A stretch of 64,000 nt of DNA, from NCBI GenBank assembly GCA_002368175.1, contig AP018172.1:6575001-6639000 (forward strand). Reading direction: 5' to 3'. This DNA is from Calothrix sp. NIES-2098. GTDB lineage: Bacteria; Cyanobacteriota; Cyanobacteriia; Cyanobacteriales; Nostocaceae. Positions 34,412 to 43,299 of this stretch are shown here, piece after piece. The translations under genes were made by a program, and so were the position numbers. How positions within the stretch are numbered: position 1 is the first letter of the stretch; the number at the start of each line of letters is the position of its first letter. The notes beneath the pieces are model-generated. The model saw only the letters and a program-made list of their open reading frames with translations. It was not told where the DNA came from and did no database searches.

Positions 34412-35593
34412 TTAAGCAAGAGCAGGCTGCAAGCCCGTAATTTCAGATGCAGCAGTCCCAAACACTGCCGACATAAATTGTTCTGGACTGCAAAGTAAAC
34501 CTTGCGCCACCTGAAGGATGCAAATTCCTGTATTTCCAAAGGTTTTGCGGTGCTGAAGCGTTGCTTGAATGTGTAGAATTAAAGCCAAACCAGAAAACTG
34601 CATCACTCTCTGCAAAAACCCAGGACAATACTCCAGGATTTCTGGAAAATTGGCGAAATAGGTACTCACCAAGCCAGCGATTGACGGCTGTAAGTTTTCC
34701 AGTGGTGTAACCGCCATGCGTAAAGAGTCTTCAATATCAATGGATTTACTCACCACTAAGCTCTTTAACCAAAGAAGCAAATAACTGCCGACAAGCATCC
34801 CAATATCAAAAGCTGGATCGCCCCAACTACAACGCTCCCAGTCAATTACACGAACTACACTGGGTTCAGAAGATTGTTCTTCCAGAATTTGCTGCCAATT
34901 ATTGTGCAGCAAGATATTGTTCAACTTGAGGTCATTGTGCGTTAAACAATATGGCGCGATTGTGTCTGTTAATTGTGCGATCGCATTTCTCAAACTATCG
35001 TAACGCTGATATAGAGCAAAGAATTTCAAACCATCCCCAGGCACCTGACCAAAAACTTCAGGATTAATGCGATCGAATTTGCGAATAATGTAAGGAATAC
35101 CGCCGTTTAGGGGTGCATCTTCACGTCCCTGAGAAAAGAAATCACGATATTCCTCATGATTGAGAGTCGCTTGATGAAATGCTGCTATGGTGCTACCAAT
35201 AGTAGATGCGATCGCAGGCGGAAAAAAATTGTTTTTTGTATAAAAATCAATCAGATCGCAATGGTCTTTGAGGTAATTAAAAATAATAATTGAGTCTTCC
35301 TCATTAAAATGAATTACCTCTGGAACGAATGGATGAAGGTGATTCAATGATGGAAATTGTTGTAAAAATTCTTGTATCCGCCATTCGTTAAGAAATCCAC
35401 CTGTTGTTTTGCCATCAGGTCTATAACATTCTTGTTTTATAATTATCGTGCGATTATCAGGCAAACTCAACAATAGGTTAAAGTTTCGAGCAGCTTTATG
35501 TTCTATCTGCCCTGGATATTCTCCTAATTGAGTATAAATATTATGTCGTTCTATATACTCAAAAACATTTTGTGAACTTAGCAAAAATGACAT
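34412..35593 (-). CDS. Aminoglycoside phosphotransferase (APH)-fold kinase, class V lanthipeptide kinase-like
   Basis: A 393-residue kinase of the APH/choline kinase fold. The ATP-binding lysine is in 'RTIIIKQECYRP', the catalytic loop is 'YCLTHNDLKLNNILL' with the H-x-D-x4-N pattern intact, and the metal-binding segment is 'VRVIDWERCSWGDPAFDIG'. Stand-alone APH kinases normally modify antibiotics or small molecules; in class V lanthipeptide clusters they phosphorylate Ser/Thr of the precursor. The gene lies between a Ser/Thr-rich precursor and a HopA1 gene on the same strand, which supports the second role. An intercistronic hairpin separates it from the precursor and may lower its expression relative to the peptide. 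Confidence 0.86.
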   Translation of the reverse strand: MSFLLSSQNVFEYIERHNIYTQLGEYPGQIEHKAARNFNLLLSLPDNRTIIIKQECYRPDGKTTGGFLNEWRIQEFLQQFPSLNHLHPFVPEVIHFNEEDSIIIFNYLKDHCDLIDFYTKNNFFPPAIASTIGSTIAAFHQATLNHEEYRDFFSQGREDAPLNGGIPYIIRKFDRINPEVFGQVPGDGLKFFALYQRYDSLRNAIAQLTDTIAPYCLTHNDLKLNNILLHNNWQQILEEQSSEPSVVRVIDWERCSWGDPAFDIGMLVGSYLLLWLKSLVVSKSIDIEDSLRMAVTPLENLQPSIAGLVSTYFANFPEILEYCPGFLQRVMQFSGLALILHIQATLQHRKTFGNTGICILQVAQGLLCSPEQFMSAVFGTAASEITGLQPALA

Positions 35594-35640
35594 GAATACT
35601 ATGTTTTCACAATTCGCTGAACAAAGTTAATTAGGAACGC

Positions 35641-35679
35641 AGGGTTGAGACATACCTAAGAAGATATGCCTTCAACCCT
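35641..35679 (-). promoter_or_regulatory. Hairpin between precursor and kinase genes
   Basis: AGGGTTGA and TTCAACCCT, continued by CATA and TATG with one bulge, form a long stem 130 bases after the precursor stop. No T-run follows on the minus strand. Such structures in RiPP operons often cause partial termination or protect the precursor mRNA end. Confidence 0.5.
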
Positions 35680-35809
35680 TATCGCTCAAAATCAAACTGG
35701 ATGAGCTACAGTAATTCAGTTTTCTCAATCAATGGACACCCTGAAAAATTTAATCGGTTGATATAGCCAATGCAATTAAGCTAGCAGTGGCTATGTAAAA
35801 AGGTACTAG

Positions 35810-36040
35810 CTAGTCGAGATCCCCGATACTCACATCGCTACCTGGGCCTGTACTGGTATATGTACCGGACGAGACATAGTCTCCAGCAGAGATTGAAATA
35901 TCATCTGCTCCACCTCGAGCATTGAGTTCATCTTCACTCAAATTGTCGAGATAGCCTTCATCCTTTTTGAGGAATTCGGAACCAGCAGGGCGCTTCTCGT
36001 TCAAATCATTGAGTTTGATTTCCCGTTTCTTATCAGACAT
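35810..36040 (-). CDS. Double-glycine leader RiPP precursor, Ser/Thr-rich and cysteine-free core
   Basis: A 76-residue peptide. Residues 1-44 form a charged leader with 'NDLNEKRPAGSEFLKKDEG' and 'LDNLSEDELNARGG', a typical C39 double-glycine cleavage site. The 32-residue core (45-76) has ten Ser/Thr ('SISAGDYVSSGTYTSTG', then 'SDVSIGD'), six Asp, no Cys, Lys or Arg. The ribosome binding site AAGGAGG is close to consensus and five bases from ATG, fitting high expression. It is the first gene of the minus-strand arm before kinase and HopA1. Without cysteine a lanthionine ring cannot form inside the core, so dehydro residues or their reduction products are the likely outcome. Confidence 0.83.
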   Translation of the reverse strand: MSDKKREIKLNDLNEKRPAGSEFLKKDEGYLDNLSEDELNARGGADDISISAGDYVSSGTYTSTGPGSDVSIGDLD

Positions 36041-36640
36041 TTTTGCCTCCTTACTTCTAGATAAGATTCTAGATGAGTCAATAGTTCTGAATAGAAACTA
36101 GAATTTATTTCTCTAGCTTCCATACATCCTTAGACTAACCTTATTAATTTGATTATTCAAGCAATTAGAACCTATTTTATAGACACAAAAAAAGTATTAG
36201 AAAGATATTTATGTCTTGAATTTATAAGAATCAAAGAAGTTGATGTATTTCCTAAGCATCTTAGGTAAGAGATGTTAAGAGTAAGTGGCTAGAGTGTCGG
36301 TTTCTTCATCTCTACTTAGATAGATATAGTTGCAAACCCATCTTTGATAAAGGTGTAAAAAATTTGGACATAAATAGTTTAATTACCTTCTAATTATGTC
36401 TTTTTATGGGTTAACAGATTACAAATAACAGATTATTTATCGCTTCAACAAATTAATTTCGTCCTATCATAAACTGCTCAAGTCAAGTCAGCTTAAGGAT
36501 AGCGAGGACAGGACGGTGCGATTGTAGGGTGGTAGTTGGCGGGCGTGGCTAGAAGTTTACTGCGATCGCCTACACTATCATCCCAATTTCAAAAATTTGA
36601 AAAGCGATAATTAACAGATTATTTGTCATTCTAAAAAAAT
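36041..36640. other. Intergenic region upstream of the precursor
   Basis: Six hundred AT-rich bases between the precursor start and the tRNA. It should contain the promoter of the biosynthetic arm. I looked for a second precursor on both strands and found none, and I see no strong hairpin or tandem array. Confidence 0.4.
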
Positions 36641-36713
<73 letters not shown>

Positions 36714-36779
36714 TTAACCCACGATTAGCAAATATAGCATACCCATTTAAGATAAGCAAGTATTTAGACGTGCAAAGGC

Positions 36780-38288
36780 TTATTGTTTCTGTTGAAGCCT
36801 TTTCTCAGCAGATGCTAGCAATGTTTGCGCTTCTGCATAAGCAGTTGTTCCCGCTTTGATAGTTTTCAACCGATTGATAACGCCTTGAATTTTACCTTTT
36901 AGCTGCTGCGGCTCGGTGGGTGGAGAGGCTATCAAACTTTGGATTTGCTCATTAGCTTCTTGGAGCGATGCTTGTGCTTCACCTTCGTCTTTGCGGCGAG
37001 TTTCGATAATACCTAAGTTCGTTTGATACTCTGCAAGTAACTTTTGCGCTGCTACATAGCCGGGTTCTTCCACGCGAATATTTTCTAATTGATCGATTGA
37101 TTTTTGCCACAATTTTTCAATTTGCTCCCACTTCACTACAGGATGAGGTGGATTTTGTGATGCTTTAGCTGCTGCTAGAGCAAATTCTTTTGCTGCTTCA
37201 ATATATGTACCGCTACGAGGATCGGCTACTGTTTTGAGTTTGGCTTGATAACCAGCTAGCAATCTTTGTGCTTCTAAATAGCGAGGATTCTCTGTTGGGA
37301 TTTGGTTAAGGCGCTTAATTGCTTGTTCCCATAATTCTGTTGCAGCTTTGGGTTCTGTTGGTTGGATTTTTTCAGCTTCTAAATCAAATTCTTGTGCAGC
37401 AGCAATGAATGTACCGATACGCGCGTTATCAATATCGCGTTTGTAAGCTTTGAGTTTAGTTTTTGCAGTCTCTCCAGCAAAGGTGGCTTCGGGAATTTCT
37501 TCTAGTTGATCGATGGCTGCTTGCCAAGATGCGATCGCTAATTCTTTATCTTTAATAGTAGTAGCTTGTTCGTATTGCTGGCGTGCTAGCTTGAGCGCCA
37601 TTTCTCCTTGCGCTAGGGGTGTAAAAGCATTTCGATCTTGAAAAGCGATCGCATCTATTCGCGCCACCCGTTGCCTAGCTGCTTCAAACTCATCTACGGT
37701 AAACTTCCAAGTGCAACCAAAAAAATTACAGTAAGCTTGAGGATAGTATCCTAAAAACCAAACTGGCAGATTATCCAGATTTTTTTGTGCTTCTTTAGCT
37801 TTTTGAGAACCTTGCTCAATATCATAGGGACTGGTGGCTTGATTAATTAACTGGTCTGCTTGTTCAAGGTTTTTAATTGCCTCACGATAGTGATAATCCA
37901 TATTTATATAGCTAGGCAATAACAAGATGGGAACAGTTTTAGCAACAGGCCAGCGAATCATTGGGTAAGGCAAATTTATTACCCACAGCATCCCTGCGGA
38001 ACTGCCCAAAAGTATAGATGCCCATTTTATAGTGCTAAAAAGACTAAGCGGTTGATTAGCTTTTGCCGCTTGTTTGAGTACCTTCTCGCTAAATTGAGGA
38101 TAGATATCGATGACGCTATCTCGCAATTCATCTAACTTAGCCGGAGAACCTTTTTCCAGGCGCAGTTCTTCTAAGCGCTTAATGACTATTTCTTGTTCAA
38201 TTTCGCTGACGCGATCGTTACCACTGCATCTTTGAACTTCAGCAGACAAAATTTTCCAGGCTCTTTTATTTAACCGATACATAGACAC
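36780..38288 (-). CDS. Cyanobacterial membrane protein with helical repeats, function unknown
   Basis: A 502-residue protein I cannot assign to a characterised family. Residues 1-75 are a cytoplasmic helical domain, followed by a hydrophobic stretch (about 82-125, 'ASILLGSSAGMLWVINLPYP'). The rest is a chain of helical repeats, each with a pattern like 'W-x2-AI-x2-L-x2-IP' and 'A-x4-L-x2-YQ-x-KL' (for instance 'ELWEQAIKRLNQIPTENPRY' and 'KSIDQLENIRVEEPGYV'), resembling TPR or coiled-coil arrays. This suggests a scaffold facing one side of the membrane. It lies downstream of nothing obvious and is divergent from an SDR gene. Confidence 0.7.
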   Translation of the reverse strand: MSMYRLNKRAWKILSAEVQRCSGNDRVSEIEQEIVIKRLEELRLEKGSPAKLDELRDSVIDIYPQFSEKVLKQAAKANQPLSLFSTIKWASILLGSSAGMLWVINLPYPMIRWPVAKTVPILLLPSYINMDYHYREAIKNLEQADQLINQATSPYDIEQGSQKAKEAQKNLDNLPVWFLGYYPQAYCNFFGCTWKFTVDEFEAARQRVARIDAIAFQDRNAFTPLAQGEMALKLARQQYEQATTIKDKELAIASWQAAIDQLEEIPEATFAGETAKTKLKAYKRDIDNARIGTFIAAAQEFDLEAEKIQPTEPKAATELWEQAIKRLNQIPTENPRYLEAQRLLAGYQAKLKTVADPRSGTYIEAAKEFALAAAKASQNPPHPVVKWEQIEKLWQKSIDQLENIRVEEPGYVAAQKLLAEYQTNLGIIETRRKDEGEAQASLQEANEQIQSLIASPPTEPQQLKGKIQGVINRLKTIKAGTTAYAEAQTLLASAEKRLQQKQ

Positions 38289-38451
38289 AAGATGTAACTT
38301 ATGATTCTAGTATTCCCGCTTGGCGTGGAAAAACTACCATGTTGTTGAGTTCAGTTTTGATCTTTTTGGCATACAACTCTAGATAGTGAAAAGTAGTAAT
38401 AACTATTGTTAGGATCTATAAATTGATTTAATTTTTATCAAAAAACCTAGG

Positions 38452-39228
38452 ATGTCAACTGCTTTAATTACAGGAGCCTCTAGCGGTATTGGTAAAGCCT
38501 TTGCCCAACAACTAGCAGCACGGAATACTAATCTTGTTTTAGTTGCGCGTTCACAAGAAAAATTACATCAACTAACTAAAGAACTACAAAAAAATTACAA
38601 TATTAAAGTAGAAGTTATAGTTAAAGACTTGACAGAACCTCGTGCTGCTCAAGCTATCTTTGATGCTACTCAAGCACAAGGATTAACGATTGACTTATTA
38701 ATCAATAATGCAGGTTTTGGCGATTACGGTGATTTTGCTAGCTCTGATGGGGAAAAGCAAGTCAAAATAGTGCAATTAAATATTTTGGCTTTAGTCGATT
38801 TAACTCATAAATTTCTGCCATTAATGCGGCAACGTCAATCGGGAAGCATTATTAATGTGTCTTCTATAACCGCATTTCAACCAATGCCATATCTTTCTGT
38901 TTATGCCGCCAGTAAAGCTTTTATTGTAAGTTTTAGTCAGGCTCTATGGGCAGAAAATCGTCCCTATGGTATTCGCGTTCTCGTTACTTGTCCAGGCCCT
39001 ATAGAAACTAACTTTTTTGCTGAAGCTAATTTTCCTCCGACTTTAGCAGGGAATACAGAGCAAATGTTTACTAGTGAAGAAGTGGTAGAACAGTCTTTAA
39101 AAGCTTTGGATAATTGGCAGCCAGCCATTGTGATTGGCGATGTAAAAACTCAAATTAGAACTATATTAGCAAGGGTAGTACCAAGAAAAATTCTGTTGAA
39201 TATGTTAGCTAGAAGTTTTAAGTCCTAA
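38452..39228 (+). CDS. Short-chain dehydrogenase/reductase (SDR)
   Basis: A 258-residue classical SDR with 'STALITGASSGIGKAFAQQL', 'LINNAGFGDYGDFA', 'SIINVSSITAFQPMPYLS' and the catalytic Tyr-x3-Lys in 'VYAASKAFIVSF', then 'VTCPGPIETNFF'. AGG directly before ATG 38452 supports the start. It resembles the SDR at 9150-9950 throughout. Substrate unknown. It appears monocistronic, ending 42 bases before a strong terminator. Confidence 0.9.
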   Translation: MSTALITGASSGIGKAFAQQLAARNTNLVLVARSQEKLHQLTKELQKNYNIKVEVIVKDLTEPRAAQAIFDATQAQGLTIDLLINNAGFGDYGDFASSDGEKQVKIVQLNILALVDLTHKFLPLMRQRQSGSIINVSSITAFQPMPYLSVYAASKAFIVSFSQALWAENRPYGIRVLVTCPGPIETNFFAEANFPPTLAGNTEQMFTSEEVVEQSLKALDNWQPAIVIGDVKTQIRTILARVVPRKILLNMLARSFKS

Positions 39229-39270
39229 TATACGTTCTTAAAGTCAATATCTAATATTTAGAATGTACTA

Positions 39271-39298
39271 AAACAAGAGCGATCGCTCTTGTTTTTTT
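39271..39298 (+). terminator. Perfect palindromic terminator containing HIP1
   Basis: AAACAAGAGC and GCTCTTGTTT surround the HIP1 centre GCGATCGC to make a perfect 24-base palindrome, followed by T residues to 39298. A palindrome with A's on the other side may act in both directions. Confidence 0.82.
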
Positions 39299-39564
39299 GC
39301 TATTTCTACTATGAGTTGAAATAATATTTGCGGCACATCAATTATTTGTAGTCATCTTCTTACCCATATGCGCATTCTTTTAATCAATGGGTATTAGTTG
39401 TACTCTGTAGAGGCTATCTACATCTGTCTGACAGAATAAGTATTGTTTCTATCTTTCGTAGGATTATGCCTCTAGAATCATTCGTTAAGTTATGTGGAGT
39501 AACTGCAAGAAATTTTTCTTAGGAACCGCAAAACTAAGAAAAACTCGCTTAATTTGGAGTTTTT

Positions 39565-40014
39565 ATGACCTACACAGTTGACGAACGCACTAAACCAGCT
39601 TTAGAAACTTTTCGACGATTTGATGTAGATACTCAACTGGCTATACTTTGGTACGGTTATCTGGATATTAAAGATCAGCTAAACCCATCACCTCCTAACA
39701 GTGTGGAAGTTCCTGGTAAAGCCGTGTTCGATCACATCCAGAACTTGTCTCAACAAGAACAACTGCAAGCGCAACGCGACCTACTTCGGGGTGGTAGTAG
39801 TGAGATTAACCGTGCTTACAAAGCGCTAAGTCCCAATGCGAAACTAGAGGTTTGGTTGTTGCTGGCACAAGGGATAGAGAATGGAACTATCATCCCAGTT
39901 CCTACTGAATATAAACTTCCTGCTGAAACAGACCAATTTACAGCACAGATCAAACAGCTAGAGTTCGATCAAAGGCTAAATTTCATGCTGACTGCTGTAC
40001 AAGCACAAGGTTAG
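39565..40014 (+). CDS. Helical carotenoid protein (OCP N-terminal-domain homologue)
   Basis: A 149-residue stand-alone homologue of the N-terminal effector domain of orange carotenoid protein. It binds a ketocarotenoid and either quenches phycobilisome excitation or singlet oxygen. The ring-contacting residues Trp29 and Tyr32 ('LAILWYGYLDIKDQ') correspond to OCP Trp41/Tyr44, and Trp97 ('AKLEVWLLLAQ') to OCP Trp110; 'VPGKAVFDHIQNLSQQEQLQ' and 'INRAYKALSPNAKL' fit the family. No C-terminal-domain homologue or ketolase gene is nearby, so which HCP subtype this is cannot be settled. A 300-base leader precedes it. Confidence 0.9.
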   Translation: MTYTVDERTKPALETFRRFDVDTQLAILWYGYLDIKDQLNPSPPNSVEVPGKAVFDHIQNLSQQEQLQAQRDLLRGGSSEINRAYKALSPNAKLEVWLLLAQGIENGTIIPVPTEYKLPAETDQFTAQIKQLEFDQRLNFMLTAVQAQG

Positions 40015-40140
40015 TTTGTACCGTTTTGGATTTTGGATTTTCGTGAATCCTTAGGTCGCAATCATTTTTTCAACTGCTATTAGGAAGTATGGTGTTTTAC
40101 TATTGCGGCCTAACACATTGGTCATCAATGTTATGACATT

Positions 40141-40308
40141 AAGCCTTAATGTTGTAAGCTGAAGGCTTCATGTTCCAACCTTAAGCCTTGATGTTACATG
40201 CTAAAGGCTTAATGTTGTAACCTTAAGACTTCATATTATAACCTTAAGCCTTAATGTTGTAAGCTAAAGGCTTAATGTTCTAACCTTAAGGCTTAATATT
40301 GTTACTTG
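40141..40308. repeat. 21-bp tandem repeat array B (eight units)
   Basis: Units start every 21 bases from 40141 (40162, 40183, 40204, 40225, 40246, 40267, 40288). They follow AAGSCTTAATGTTGTAASCTW. Units alternate between AAGCCTT and AAGGCTT, which are reverse complements, so neighbouring units can pair as hairpins. It lies between the carotenoid protein and the convergent permease gene and contains no plausible gene. Confidence 0.9.
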
Positions 40309-40517
40309 TATAAGAAAAGTTTTAATATTAAGCCTTAATGTTACAGCTTTTCTTATTAATGTTGTAATTTTGGTCACAATAAAATCAATAAAATCAAATC
40401 CCCAACTTTTCAAAAAATTCGGGGATATATTTGGTAAGGGTAGTAAGCGATCGCTTAAAACTCTGACAAATGACAAATGACAACCCTCACCAGTTATCTT
40501 TAATTACACCAACCAAC

Positions 40518-41735
40518 TTAAGCGCTTCTCAACGCTACAATTGGGTCGAGTTTGGCTGCACGACGTGCAGGAACAACACCGAAGAATAAGCCAATCCCGC
40601 CAGAAATACCAACAGCCATTGTAATTGCAACAGGTGAAATTCCGGCTTCTAAGGGAGTTAAGGCTGCAACTAAGAAAATACCACCAACACCAACCGCCGT
40701 ACCGACAAAGCCGCCAATTGCAGAGACTATCACGGCTTCAACTATGAACTGTAGCAAAATATCTTGCTGAGTTGCCCCGATCGCTTTTCTAAGTCCGATT
40801 TCTTGGGTGCGTTCGGTGACGGAAACTAGCATGATATTCATGATACCAATGCCACCGACAAACAAAGATATCCCAGCGATCGCCGCTAGCATAATTGTTA
40901 ATGCGCCTGTAATTTGCCCGACTGTTTGCAATGCATCTTTCTGAGAACGAATTGTAAAGTCATCTTCGCCATTAATTTTGTGGCGTTGTCGCAGCAAGTT
41001 GGTAATTTGAAACTCGGCTGCATCAACGCTATCAGCATTCTTCGCAGAGGCGACAATATATGTCACCTCTAAACCATAGGGAGAAGTTCGTCCAATTAGG
41101 CGGTTAGCTGCGGTAATAATTGGTACTAATGCTGCATCGTCGTAATTCACACCTAAGTTTGAACCTTTGGCTGTGAGAACGCCAATGACTTGAAAGCTGG
41201 TATTTTTAATTCTTAATTGTTGTCCTACAGGATTAACGCTACCAAATAGCCTTTCTGCTAAATCTGCACCTAACACAGCAACTTGGTTACTGCGCTTCAT
41301 ATCTATATCTGTAAAAAATCGTCCTTTTTCAGCGTCAAAATCTCGTACTGTCAAGAAGCTGGGAGTTGTACCGATGATATTAACATCGGTGTTGCGATTG
41401 CGGTAAGTCACCACCTGACGGCTATTTAACTCAGCAGTCACATTTGCTACCGTTGGTACTTGAGTTGCGATCGCTTGTGCATCCTCTAAAATCAGAGTTT
41501 TAGGCACATCTCTAGAAATACGCTCAGTTTCTCGATTACCTGGCAATACAAATAATATATTTGGCCCTAATGATTCTAATTGTTGAGAAACATACCTCTG
41601 CCCACCTTCACCAATCCCAATCATGGCAATTACTGAAGCATTACCAATAACGATACCCAACATGGTCAGGGCACTACGTAACTTATTTGCCAGCAGGGTT
41701 TTCCCCGCCATTTGAATGCTTTCTAAAAAGTTCAT
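40518..41735 (-). CDS. MacB-like ABC transporter permease (set 2)
   Basis: A 405-residue FtsX/MacB-type permease. One N-terminal helix ('LRSALTMLGIVIGNASVIAM') is followed by a large periplasmic domain (about 45-280) and three C-terminal helices ('FVGGIGIMNIMLVSVTERTQ', then 'IGLRKAIGATQQDIL'). The C-terminus 'PARRAAKLDPIVALRSA' is the family hallmark. It works with an ATPase and a MacA adaptor in tripartite export or mechanotransmission. The adaptor gene lies just upstream, but no ATPase gene is adjacent; the nearest is at 49736. Confidence 0.9.
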   Translation of the reverse strand: MNFLESIQMAGKTLLANKLRSALTMLGIVIGNASVIAMIGIGEGGQRYVSQQLESLGPNILFVLPGNRETERISRDVPKTLILEDAQAIATQVPTVANVTAELNSRQVVTYRNRNTDVNIIGTTPSFLTVRDFDAEKGRFFTDIDMKRSNQVAVLGADLAERLFGSVNPVGQQLRIKNTSFQVIGVLTAKGSNLGVNYDDAALVPIITAANRLIGRTSPYGLEVTYIVASAKNADSVDAAEFQITNLLRQRHKINGEDDFTIRSQKDALQTVGQITGALTIMLAAIAGISLFVGGIGIMNIMLVSVTERTQEIGLRKAIGATQQDILLQFIVEAVIVSAIGGFVGTAVGVGGIFLVAALTPLEAGISPVAITMAVGISGGIGLFFGVVPARRAAKLDPIVALRSA

Positions 41736-41740
41736 ATCCT

Positions 41741-41796
41741 GTCATTTGTCATTTGTTAATGGGCATGGAGCATTGGGCATTGGGCATTTGTTATTT
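41741..41796. repeat. Heptameric short tandem repeats (STRR-like)
   Basis: Degenerate 7-bp repeats TCATTTG and GGGCATT run through the spacer between adaptor and permease. Heptameric repeats of this kind are known from heterocystous cyanobacteria. Confidence 0.6.
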
Positions 41797-41826
41797 CTCC
41801 CTACACTCCCCACACTCCCTTGTCCC

Positions 41827-43299
41827 CTATTTCTGACTCTGCTCCTTCGCTTTCTCAATCTTGTAATCCTTCGGTGGGTTTACAAAGATGCGATCGCCTG
41901 CTTTCACTCCTTCTAAAATCTGCGTTTGGTCTTGGATTTGCGCCCCAACAGTTACTTGGTGAAACACGGGTTTATTATTGGCGTCGGGGATGAGTACGCC
42001 AGTTTGACCTTTTTCGGTGACAATGGCGACTGTGGGTAATACTAAAGCATCACTGACGCGATCGCCTAAGAAAGTCAAATCAACATTTAAGCCAGAACGT
42101 AGTTTATCCGTACCAGTATCTAGTGCAACCCGCACCTGAAAGGATGTTACACCTTGTTCAACCACTGCTTCGGGTGCAATCAGGCGCACCCGACCTTTAA
42201 ATACTTGGTCGGGATAAGCATCCGCGACAATTTCTACCTGTTGTCCTGGTTTAATTCTGCCAATATCGGCTTCTGGGACTTGCGCTAGCACTTCTAAACC
42301 TCGTGCGACAGCGACAATTGAACTAGAAGTAGCCGATGCACTACTAGAAGCAGAAGTTGTTGGCGTCACAAACGCACCGATGTTTGCATACTTCTGGGTG
42401 ACAATCCCAGTAAAAGGAGCGCGAATTACTGTATCTGCAAGTCTTACTTCAGCCGCTTTTAATTGAGCTTGCGCAGCTTTCACCGCTGCTTGACGTTGAG
42501 CAATTTCTTCAGGACGGCTACCATTTTCTAACAGCACTAATGCGGCGCGTGCTTCTGTAACAGCTGCTTCCTTCGCCTCGATTTCTTCAGTACGAGTACC
42601 ACTTTGCAACAGAGACAGCCGTTTTTGCGCTTCTTGTAAACTAGCTTGTGCGCGTCTGTCTTCACTTATATATTGATCCAGCTGGTCTTGAGAAGTTGCA
42701 CCTTGTCGTGTCAATTCTCTATACCTAGTTACCCGTGCTTGCGTTAAGTTAACCTGGGCTTTTGCCGATTCTACTTGCGCTTGCGCTTGTTCAATTTCTT
42801 GAGCGCGATTACCCGCACGCGCTGCGGCTAACTGAGCCTCTGCTTGTGCTAAACGCGCTTTAGCTTGAGTAATTTCCTGAGGGCGATTCCCTGCACGGGC
42901 TTGATCGAGTTGGGCTTGGGCTTGGGCTATATTCGCTTTGTATTGTAGGATTTGAGCTTCAATTTCGCCAACATCCATCCTGGCGATAATTTGCCCTTGT
43001 TGCACGCGATCGCCTTGTTCGACATATAATTGCCCCAACACCCCTGGATTTTTGGGACTGATATTCACGCTCTGAACAGGTACTACTTTACCGCTAGCAG
43101 TAATTCGCAGAGTGACATTTTGCGTTTCTACAGGAACAGTTAATTGAGTAATGTCTTGTTTACCAGTCCCCCGATTCACCAAATTGTAGGTAGTAGTTGT
43201 ACCCACAACCAAAACACCCGCTGTCATTAGCCCTATTAGCCAACGCAATGGATACTTTACTTTTTTACCAATCAAGGGGATTTCTACGTGCGTATTCAT
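41827..43299 (-). CDS. MacA/HlyD-type periplasmic adaptor (set 2)
   Basis: A 490-residue membrane fusion protein. A membrane anchor (about 20-38) is followed by the barrel-sandwich 'VKVPVQSVNISPKNPG' type strand, a long alpha-hairpin (about 110-290) built from near-repeats such as 'QARAGNRPQEITQAKARLAQ', and 'VIRAPFTGIVTQKYANIGAF' returning to the lipoyl half. The end is a beta-barrel and membrane-proximal domain. It is paralogous to the adaptor at 51862-53430. It is 91 bases upstream of its permease in the same direction, so they form a two-gene unit. Confidence 0.9.
   Translation of the reverse strand: MNTHVEIPLIGKKVKYPLRWLIGLMTAGVLVVGTTTTYNLVNRGTGKQDITQLTVPVETQNVTLRITASGKVVPVQSVNISPKNPGVLGQLYVEQGDRVQQGQIIARMDVGEIEAQILQYKANIAQAQAQLDQARAGNRPQEITQAKARLAQAEAQLAAARAGNRAQEIEQAQAQVESAKAQVNLTQARVTRYRELTRQGATSQDQLDQYISEDRRAQASLQEAQKRLSLLQSGTRTEEIEAKEAAVTEARAALVLLENGSRPEEIAQRQAAVKAAQAQLKAAEVRLADTVIRAPFTGIVTQKYANIGAFVTPTTSASSSASATSSSIVAVARGLEVLAQVPEADIGRIKPGQQVEIVADAYPDQVFKGRVRLIAPEAVVEQGVTSFQVRVALDTGTDKLRSGLNVDLTFLGDRVSDALVLPTVAIVTEKGQTGVLIPDANNKPVFHQVTVGAQIQDQTQILEGVKAGDRIFVNPPKDYKIEKAKEQSQK

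Noticed and set aside
34390..34539. 50-residue N-terminal extension of the HopA1 protein
   Set aside because: It lies in another frame of the kinase gene, is Cys/Leu-rich and unlike the family; ATG 34389 fits both family start and spacing.
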